From positions 1-64,000 of the forward strand of contig JAJBTC010000199.1 in NCBI GenBank assembly GCA_020861095.1: a stretch of DNA of 64,000 nt. Reading direction: 5' to 3'. Numbering within the stretch: the stretch's first letter is position 1; every line of letters begins with the position of its first letter. Source of the DNA: Bacteroides sp. Lineage in GTDB: Bacteria; Bacteroidota; Bacteroidia; Bacteroidales; Bacteroidaceae. The position numbers were made by a program, and so were the translations under genes. The notes under the pieces are model-generated. The model did no database searches, had not been told where the DNA came from, and saw only the letters and a list, made by a program, of their open reading frames with translations. Positions 58,327-64,000 of this stretch are shown in pieces.

Positions 58327-60447
58327 TCAGAATTTCTCTTTGCGATTGAACTTCCCCTCTTCCGTATAGTATTTCCAGGTACCTTTCGGTCGGTTATTGC
58401 TGTATTTGCCACGTACCTTTAGTTTTCCGTTTTCGTAGTATTCCCGGTGGCGTCCGTTGCGTTTTCCGTTTTTCACTTCCGATTCGCTCTTCAGGGCTCC
58501 CTCTTCATAGAAATCACGCAACACATTTCCCTCGAACTTCTCTACATAGAACCGCTTCAGTTCATTCATCAGTTCCTTTTCCGTAGCAGCATCTTCTTTC
58601 ATGGCGTCATCTTCTTCGTTCGGGTCGGTAGCTGCCGTCACTTCCGGTTGCGGGGTGTAGGGCTGATGTTCCATCAGGTAGTGCAACGACGCAGCCTGTT
58701 TCTCTCCGGTGATCTGCATGCACCAGTAAGGGAAAGAGTAGAGTACATCCCGGTTGGCCTGCAGGTCGGCCCGTGTAGAGGCATCCATTATCTGTTGCAG
58801 TTGCGGGAAAAACTTATGTATATCCGCGTATACGAAAAGGGTGGAATTGTTGTCCATCTGTTTGAAACTCTTCCGGAATCCCGGATCGTTCTTCAACAGG
58901 TTCTTCTGTTCGTAATCCTCGAGGAAAGAGAGCAGGGCAGAAGGGGTATTGCTAAAGATCACATAATCTCCCAGATACGTATAGTAAGGTTTTTCGAAGC
59001 TATCGAACAACTTACCGAAGAACAACCGGAAAAAACCTTTCATCTCCAGGTAGTTGATCTCATACTTTTTGTATTCCACCTTCTTCACCTTGATCGGAGT
59101 GCGGTTTTTGATCCTCTTTTCCAGCAATTCCATATTCTTGCGGGCATCCCTGATGTTTCTGGCACGGATAGCCAGTATGCGTTCCGGCTCCTGTCCCAGC
59201 AATCCCGGTTCCGATTGGGAGAGGGCAAACTCTCCCGACATCCAGCTCAGGAAGTTCTTTTCTAAGGAAATACCGAAATAGCCTTCCAGCTTTTTCTGTG
59301 TACTTTTGAAATCGTTGTAGGCCGCTTCGTCGTGTATAGACAGGGCTTTTTCCAGCTCCTCGACAAAAGTCGTCGGGTTGCTGAATCCGATGTTCGTATA
59401 GAATGCCGTGCGGGCAGAGAGGATCTCATGCGCCTTTATCCGGTGTTTCCCGGACTGCAACAGCGCCGTTACATACGGGTCTGCTTCTTCTTTGCAAAGG
59501 GTATGTCCTTTCACTTCCATCCGGTCCTGTTTGCTGTCGAACCACAGTCCGGCAAAGTCCATCGAGCGGCTGAACATATCTATATACTCATTGCTGCCTC
59601 CCAGATAGAGGGCCAGGAACTGAGGAACGTATGCGTAATTGACATACAGGCGGCAAAGTCCCTTGTCCGACACCAGTTTCTCCGCTTCGATAAAGGCCTC
59701 TGAACGTCCGATACGGGGATTATCACGTTCGTCAATGGCTCCCTCTACCAGGCGGGAAGTATACGATGCTGCCAGGTGATTGTCTATAAAAGCCATATAA
59801 AGCGTCTCTCTGGTCTGCGCATCCCGCATTTCCAGGATGGGGATCTGATTGTGTGTACGCTGTGTCACCTGGCTTCCGGTCATTTTCAATACCGTCTCCA
59901 TCTGCTCTTTCAGTGTTTCCAGTTTCGAAACCTTTTGCAGGTCGATCAGGATGAGTGCGTCCCAGTCTTTGGAACTGATCTTATGCAGAGAGATCAGCAG
60001 GTCACGTTTCCCTACCAGAGAAAGCAGTGTTTGGTTGCTCCGGATCAATGAGTCCAGTGTGCCCACGTTTTGAGCTACTTCGTCGAACGACTGAGCCTGT
60101 TTGAGGGCCTGCCAGGGCGCACTCTCACTGAACGCACGCCAGTCTTTCACCGGTTCGGAAGATCGGATGATGAAAGCCGCATCTTCCGGCACTAAGTAGA
60201 TCTGCCGGATATGGCGGTCCGGAGAGATAAACAGATCTGCGACGGAGTAAGAGAGGTAGATCAGTACCAGCACTACAAGACCCAGTATTCCTCTGCGGAT
60301 AAAACGACTGTAGTTTTTCTTTTTTTCTTTTCTATTTTCTGCAGAATTAGGATCGGAAATGGATGCTGCCTTCTCTGTAGGGGAAGGAGTCTCTTTAAAA
60401 GGTTTTACGTTTGGCTCTTCCGGAAATGGAGTTAGATTTTCGTCCAT
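58327..60447 (-). CDS. DUF3352-like membrane-anchored protein with MORN-like C-terminus
   Basis: A 706-residue protein. The N-terminus is charged and disordered (to about 45, ending in RKEKKKNY), then one membrane span (about 52-70, GILGLVVLVLIYLSYSV) puts the rest outside the cytoplasm. The large domain (about 75-600; VPEDAAFIIRSSEPV, GLCRLYVNYAYVPQFLALYL, GEFALSQSEP, KNMELLEKRIKNRTP) matches the Bacteroidetes DUF3352 pattern as I recall it. The end (about 645-706) carries about three MORN-type repeats (YEEGALKSESEVKNGKRNG, YYENGKLKVRGKY, KGTWKYYTEEGKF), as found in YwqK-like proteins. The function is unknown. A -7 box lies 26 bases before the start. Confidence 0.75.
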   Translation of the reverse strand: MDENLTPFPEEPNVKPFKETPSPTEKAASISDPNSAENRKEKKKNYSRFIRRGILGLVVLVLIYLSYSVADLFISPDRHIRQIYLVPEDAAFIIRSSEPVKDWRAFSESAPWQALKQAQSFDEVAQNVGTLDSLIRSNQTLLSLVGKRDLLISLHKISSKDWDALILIDLQKVSKLETLKEQMETVLKMTGSQVTQRTHNQIPILEMRDAQTRETLYMAFIDNHLAASYTSRLVEGAIDERDNPRIGRSEAFIEAEKLVSDKGLCRLYVNYAYVPQFLALYLGGSNEYIDMFSRSMDFAGLWFDSKQDRMEVKGHTLCKEEADPYVTALLQSGKHRIKAHEILSARTAFYTNIGFSNPTTFVEELEKALSIHDEAAYNDFKSTQKKLEGYFGISLEKNFLSWMSGEFALSQSEPGLLGQEPERILAIRARNIRDARKNMELLEKRIKNRTPIKVKKVEYKKYEINYLEMKGFFRLFFGKLFDSFEKPYYTYLGDYVIFSNTPSALLSFLEDYEQKNLLKNDPGFRKSFKQMDNNSTLFVYADIHKFFPQLQQIMDASTRADLQANRDVLYSFPYWCMQITGEKQAASLHYLMEHQPYTPQPEVTAATDPNEEDDAMKEDAATEKELMNELKRFYVEKFEGNVLRDFYEEGALKSESEVKNGKRNGRHREYYENGKLKVRGKYSNNRPKGTWKYYTEEGKFNRKEKF

Positions 60448-60472
60448 GTCTTTTGTGGTTTGATTGAGTTTG

Positions 60473-60480
60473 CAAAGTTA
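60473..60480 (-). promoter_or_regulatory. Candidate -7 box of the DUF3352 gene
   Basis: Minus-strand TAACTTTG, 26 bases before the ATG at 60447; no clear -33 box. Confidence 0.4.
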
Positions 60481-60893
60481 GGAAAAATAGAGTAGAATGT
60501 GCTGAGGAATTTCCTGTTTTAGCAGAATGCAGACCGATACCTATGACACTAATAATTTTATGTAACAGAATGTGTGTGCATTTCTGTTCTTTGTACAGAA
60601 GCATAGAATGCTGCTTACAAAGTTTGCCGGCGGGAATAGGGAAAGTTTACTTCATTTTGTTCTCATGAAATAAATCTTTATACATAAAGGTATCTCCTTT
60701 CTGTATATATGATATTTATGGAGTAGATCCATTCTATAATAGATGGTAATTTCTTATAACTTATACCATAAAGGTAAGATCTGTATCAGAATTAAGATTA
60801 TGCCTGTATAAGGGATAGATATGAGGTCTTTTCACATACTCTATATATTGTTAATTACAGAACTCAGACAGTGTCAATCTCGTTATAATTGAT

Positions 60894-60901
60894 TATCTTT
60901 G
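60894..60901 (+). promoter_or_regulatory. Candidate -7 box of ssrA
   Basis: TATCTTTG fits TAnnTTTG. It lies about 105 bases before the mature tmRNA 5' end, which implies a leader removed during processing. Confidence 0.4.
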
Positions 60902-61005
60902 TACCGGAGAAATAAAAATGGAAGTAAGAGTATCATTACTGGTTTGTTATTCAAACGTTAAATGATTGTATTATTTCTCTGATAATTAGTGAATTATTTC
61001 TTTTT

Positions 61006-61400
61006 GGGGTTGACTGGATTTGACAGCGGGAAGAAATGGTGAGTAAGCATGCGGTGCTTCGTTAATTGGCACTTAAATCTCAGTTATCAACATTTTATCT
61101 GGCGAAAATAATTACGCTCTTGCTGCTTAATCGAATCACAGTAGATTAGCTTAATCCGGGCACCAGGTGCCCGGACAAGACATCACCCGGAAGCTGTTGC
61201 TCCGAAGCATTCCGATCCGGTGGTGCAGTCAAATCGGAGATAGTCTGTGATGGCCTCGCATTGCAGATGAAACTTCAGAGGATAAGGTATGGGTTGATGG
61301 CTTTGGTTCTGCCCGTACACGAAAATTCAGGCAAAGATAAGCATGTAGAAAGCTTGCGGTTTCCTCGTTTGGACGAGGGTTCGATTCCCTCCAGCTCCAC
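61006..61400 (+). ncRNA. ssrA: Transfer-messenger RNA (tmRNA)
   Basis: RNA that rescues stalled ribosomes and tags the unfinished protein. The 5' end GGGGTTGACTGGATTTGACA (61006) pairs with the 3' end CAGCTCC (61392-61398) in a tRNA-like acceptor stem, and GGGTTCGATTCCC is the T arm. The resume frame at 61101-61127 reads GENNYALAA, followed by a TAA at 61128. Only a partial CCA is encoded after the discriminator A (61399), so the rest is added after transcription. The stretch GGGCACCAGGTGCCC (about 61157) is a strong pseudoknot/hairpin. A terminator follows. Confidence 0.96.
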
Positions 61401-61431
61401 TTTTTACTGTTTAAGTAAAACGAGATTTGTT

Positions 61432-61482
61432 AAACCTCTCTAAAATACAGCTTGTTAGCTGATTTTAGAGAGGTTTTATTTT
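61432..61482 (+). terminator. Rho-independent terminator of tmRNA
   Basis: AACCTCTCTAAAAT and CAGC (61433-61451) pair with GCTG and TTTTAGAGAGGTT (61458-61475) around a six-base loop, followed by TTATTTT. A very stable hairpin 30 bases after the mature 3' end. Confidence 0.88.
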
Positions 61483-61781
61483 ATAGGAGTATTATGGGAT
61501 GACCTCGTTTTTGTTTCTAATTTTCTAGAAACAGTAACAGGCTCAGGAAAGTAGTAAACAAAACCTATACTAATCATAAAAACATACTGTTCTTTCTTCC
61601 ATCTAAAAAGGATGTTGAAAAGAGGTATATCCGGTTGCAGATATAATATAAATACGAATCATCATATTTTGTCCTTATTATCGGAAGATGGAATGTAAAC
61701 GGCAACAAGGATGTAAAGATAGGAAAGGCAGATGTAAATTTCTTTTTAGTCAGTCTAATTATTTATCGTAGCGTTATTCTC
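61483..61781. other. Intergenic region after tmRNA
   Basis: About 300 bases with no gene. A small palindrome TTTCTA-ATT-TTCTAGAAA lies near 61515-61530. Otherwise I see nothing. Confidence 0.5.
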
Positions 61782-62222
61782 TCAAACCCATTCTGTTTGT
61801 ATATGAAGTTCTTTTATACTTTTCATAAAATCTTTTATCAACGGTAAAATTTCTTCTGACTTTTTCTTATCGTAACACCTCCGCTCCAACGGACACCAGT
61901 CAGTCCGGAAGCGGTTCCGGATAAAAGGAACCACATTCCGGAAATCAGTCTCAATTCTGGCATTACGCAGTAAGATAAGAGCGGAAAGGCTGATGACTTG
62001 TGCATATACCTTTTTCACATCTCCCGGAATCATCAGAGTAGCAGCTTTTCCGACTACTTTGTCAGCAATGGAAGCATCTTTGAGAAAACAGGGTCTGTTT
62101 GTTACCATATCATAAAGATCGGCTACTCCCTGTTTGTGAAAAGTGAATACCTCCCCATAATTTTCCACGACACAGGAGGAGCCGCTTTCATGCGGCAGGT
62201 TTATCATCTTTTCCATACTCAT
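61782..62222 (-). CDS. DUF1893 domain protein
   Basis: A 146-residue cytoplasmic protein. The core ESGSSCVVENYGEVFTFHKQ, then GVADLYDMV and DASIADKVVGKAATLMI, matches the DUF1893 domain, a small fold of unknown function seen alone in many anaerobes. After the core the C-terminus is extended and rich in charged and cysteine residues (RTDWCPLERRCYDKKKSEEI). It starts 27 bases after the stop of the flavodoxin gene on the same strand, so the two form a small operon. A redox or metal-related role is suggested only by this neighbour. Confidence 0.8.
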   Translation of the reverse strand: MSMEKMINLPHESGSSCVVENYGEVFTFHKQGVADLYDMVTNRPCFLKDASIADKVVGKAATLMIPGDVKKVYAQVISLSALILLRNARIETDFRNVVPFIRNRFRTDWCPLERRCYDKKKSEEILPLIKDFMKSIKELHIQTEWV

Positions 62223-62249
62223 TGCTGTTTTCTGAACATAGAGAACGAA

Positions 62250-62816
62250 CTATTTTGTCATACCGATTTCTTTGAGCCACTTCTGTACATCGGGGAGGGC
62301 GCTATCTACCGAACCGCCACGTACAGGAAGTCCTTTCAGCACCGTAGCTTTCGGAGCGAGTTTCTCCATATCGGTCACACTTGCACCCAGACGGCTTCCT
62401 TCGTGGGTGATAAACGGGACAATCGTTTTGCCTTCAAAATTATAAGTTTCCAGAAAAGTCATGACTGCCGGAGCAAGGGTATTCCACCAGTTGGGTGAGC
62501 CGAGATAGATAATGTCGTATTCGTCAAAATGGGGTACAGTCGTTTTCAGGGCAGGCCGATGTCCGGATTCGAGTTCTTTTTTTGCCTGTGCGGTCACGTT
62601 GTTGTAAACAGCCGGATAGGCATCTACGGTTTCAATACGGAAAATATCTCCGCCTACGGTTTTCTGAATGTGCTGGGCTACCACACGGGTGTTGCCGTTG
62701 CGCAGGGAGTAGTAAGCGATCAGTACTTTCTTTTCGTTACCTGTCTGTGCAAACATAGAAGTGCTGTTTGCTGCAAAGAGTGTTGTCATAAGGAACATTA
62801 AAATTTTTGTTTTCAT
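62250..62816 (-). CDS. Flavodoxin-family protein with signal peptide
   Basis: A 188-residue flavodoxin-type protein with a Sec signal peptide (MKTKILMFLMTTLFAANSTS, cleavage likely after MFA). The FMN phosphate loop is YYSLRNGNTRVVAQ, followed by IIYLGSPNWWNTLAPAVMTF and PFITHEGSRLG, which line the isoalloxazine site in FldA/NfnB-like flavodoxins. An exported flavodoxin would need cofactor delivered outside the cytoplasm, so the target could be a periplasmic electron carrier. A one-mismatch -7 box TTACTTTG lies 34 bases upstream. It is divergent from the SDR gene. Confidence 0.85.
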   Translation of the reverse strand: MKTKILMFLMTTLFAANSTSMFAQTGNEKKVLIAYYSLRNGNTRVVAQHIQKTVGGDIFRIETVDAYPAVYNNVTAQAKKELESGHRPALKTTVPHFDEYDIIYLGSPNWWNTLAPAVMTFLETYNFEGKTIVPFITHEGSRLGASVTDMEKLAPKATVLKGLPVRGGSVDSALPDVQKWLKEIGMTK

Positions 62817-62996
62817 AACCGGGATCTTTTCTTCGTTTGATTACTGGTACAAAGTAACGGCAGATAAAAAGGAATAGGTATAGTATTTCAAACGAATTCT
62901 TGTTCAAATCAAACATCCGGGAAACTTTCTTTTATCCGTTCTGTTTAAAATGGATAGAATTTCAATCCAAACAGTTATACTTAATAAATAGCATGT

Positions 62997-63752
62997 ATGA
63001 ACAATCAAAAGGAAAATGTAGAAGGTAAAGTGGTAGTGATTACCGGAGCGAGTAGCGGATTGGGCGAAGCTACGGCTCGTATGTTGTCGGAATTGGGTGC
63101 TACGGTTGTGTTGGGCGCGCGTCGTTTCGACCGGTTGCAGAAGTTGGCGGATGAAATTAACCACAAAGGTGGCAAGGCGCATGCGGTGCAGACAGATGTA
63201 ACGGATGCAAAACAGGTGCAACATCTGGTGGACGAAGCAGTAAAGAGGTTTGGGCGGATTGATGTAATACTGAACAATGCGGGATTGATGCCGCAATCTC
63301 CCTTAGAGAAACTACGTATTGAGGATTGGGATAAGATGATTGATGTGAATATCAAAGGGGTGTTGTATGGGATTGCCGCTGCGCTTCCGTCTATGAAGGA
63401 GCAAAAGTCAGGACAGATTATCAATGTTTCTTCGGTAGCAGGACATGTGGTGAGTCCGGGTAGTGCGGTGTATTCGGCTACGAAATATGCGGTGCGTGTC
63501 CTGACAGAGGGGCTGCGCCAGGAGGTGAAGCCGTATAATATCCGTGCGGCGATAATCTCTCCGGGAGCGGTGCAGTCTGAACTTCCGGCAAGTTCTACGG
63601 ATGAGGAAACAGCAAAGAAAATGGAAGCGTTTTACAAGGAGTATGCGATTCCGGCAGATTCTTTTGCCCGTGCGGTGGTGTTTGCAATCAGCCAGCCGGA
63701 AGAGGTGGATGTGAATGAGATCATATTCCGTCCGACCAAACAACAGATGTGA
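62997..63752 (+). CDS. Short-chain dehydrogenase/reductase (classical SDR)
   Basis: A 251-residue NAD(P)-dependent oxidoreductase. The Rossmann motif is [12 protein letters not shown] near residue 17, then NNAG, the catalytic serine in [10 protein letters not shown], and Y-x-x-x-K in [10 protein letters not shown] at the end of the second strand (GARRFDR) suggests preference for NADP. The family has many substrates (alcohols, ketones, sugars), so the substrate is open. Divergent from the flavodoxin operon across 180 bases; a strong terminator follows. Confidence 0.93.
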   Translation: MNNQKENVEGKVVVITGASSGLGEATARMLSELGATVVLGARRFDRLQKLADEINHKGGKAHAVQTDVTDAKQVQHLVDEAVKRFGRIDVILNNAGLMPQSPLEKLRIEDWDKMIDVNIKGVLYGIAAALPSMKEQKSGQIINVSSVAGHVVSPGSAVYSATKYAVRVLTEGLRQEVKPYNIRAAIISPGAVQSELPASSTDEETAKKMEAFYKEYAIPADSFARAVVFAISQPEEVDVNEIIFRPTKQQM

Positions 63753-63796
63753 TACTTGCTGATAACTGATAACAGAAGATTCCTTTATCAACAGTA

Positions 63797-63835
63797 AGCC
63801 CGGAACATGTAATAACTACATATTCCGGGCTGTTT
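63797..63835 (+). terminator. Bidirectional terminator after the SDR gene
   Basis: AGCCCGGAA plus ATGTA (63797-63811) pairs with TACAT and TTCCGGGCT (63817-63831), followed by GTTT. It lies between the SDR gene and the converging minus-strand gene and may serve both. Confidence 0.78.
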
Positions 63836-63884
63836 CATACGATTCATCCAACGTATGGCAGACACTCTTCCATCCTCCTGATTG

Positions 63885-64000
63885 CTATTCTTTTGTTGCC
63901 GCTCTGTATGGCTCATCGCTTATCGGCTCCAACCATGTATTCTGATTGGTTTGCGGATTGCAGGCGATGGCCAGGTGTGAAAACCAGCTATCCGGTGCGG
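63885..64000 (-). CDS. C-terminal end of a probable cupin-domain protein (partial)
   Basis: The minus strand reads for 37 codons up to a TAG at 63885-63887: APDSWFSHLAIACNPQTNQ followed by NTWLEPISDEPYRAATKE. The ending H-L-A-I plus the N-T-W-L-E-P-I-S-D-E-x-Y tail is what I recall for small cupin proteins that accompany carboxymuconolactone-decarboxylase and flavodoxin genes in Bacteroidales. The N-terminal part lies beyond the window, so the metal-binding histidines cannot be checked. It belongs with the redox genes to its left. Confidence 0.6.
   Translation of the reverse strand, partial: APDSWFSHLAIACNPQTNQNTWLEPISDEPYRAATKE

Larger units (their letters stand above)
60448..61005. other. 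Intergenic region between the DUF3352 gene and tmRNA
   Basis: Divergent spacer of 558 bases. It contains the -7 box of the DUF3352 gene (60473-60480, minus) and of tmRNA (60894-60901, plus). A/T-rich throughout, with no open frame of coding character and none of the palindromic repeats. Confidence 0.6.

Noticed and set aside
61256-61443. Small frame inside the 3' half of tmRNA
   Set aside because: It overlaps a certain RNA gene and has no coding features.

Overview
The window looks like chromosomal DNA of a Bacteroidales bacterium, probably Parabacteroides or another Tannerellaceae/Porphyromonadaceae relative. The reasons are SusC/SusD outer-membrane pairs, a hybrid two-component system, DUF4831, DUF4837 and BACON families, -7 boxes of the form TAnnTTTG, and a tmRNA tag reading GENNYALAA. 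The genus is an inference from protein character.

Layout. 0-11.7 kb is housekeeping: rlmN, a DUF4837 lipoprotein, pdxA, then a tight cluster (sigma-54 activator, lptE, a TPR-like protein, secG), an MFS transporter coupled to a stand-alone PqqD-like protein, and on the minus strand DUF4831 and the fused NAD(P)HX repair enzyme. 12.6-49.6 kb is a block of glycan genes, all on the plus strand. Its first part has a SusR-like membrane regulator, GH16, two GH2, SusC, SusD, a PKD surface lipoprotein, a large GLUG-type lipoprotein and GH128. This points to a beta-1,3-glucan. Its second part has a LacZ-type GH2, an HTCS regulator, SusC, SusD, an IPT-type glycan-binding lipoprotein, a BACON-GH5 endoglucanase and another GH2. 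This resembles a reduced xyloglucan-type locus. In such systems surface lipoproteins bind and cut the glycan, SusCD imports oligosaccharides, periplasmic GH2 enzymes trim them, and the sensor switches the operon on. 51.1-54.5 kb is housekeeping again (hpt, adk, obgE, pgeF). 54.8-64 kb is mixed: an orphan secreted protein, a B3/4-domain protein, a lactonase-type propeller, a decayed gene, a DUF3352 membrane protein with a MORN-like tail, tmRNA, and a small redox cluster (DUF1893, exported flavodoxin, SDR, and the end of a probable cupin gene).

The least explained part is non-coding. Two diverged copies of a structured element of roughly 0.5-0.65 kb (about 11.91-12.48 kb and 50.13-50.63 kb) lie in the same orientation at the two borders of the glycan block. 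Each has a conserved 3' end and a middle made of three hairpins whose stems differ in sequence but stay paired. The gaps also carry many copies of a short palindromic repeat (core GAGACGCACGGCGTGCGTCTC, arms of 10 bases), an ATCGTAAATC repeat, and one 258-base nested palindrome.
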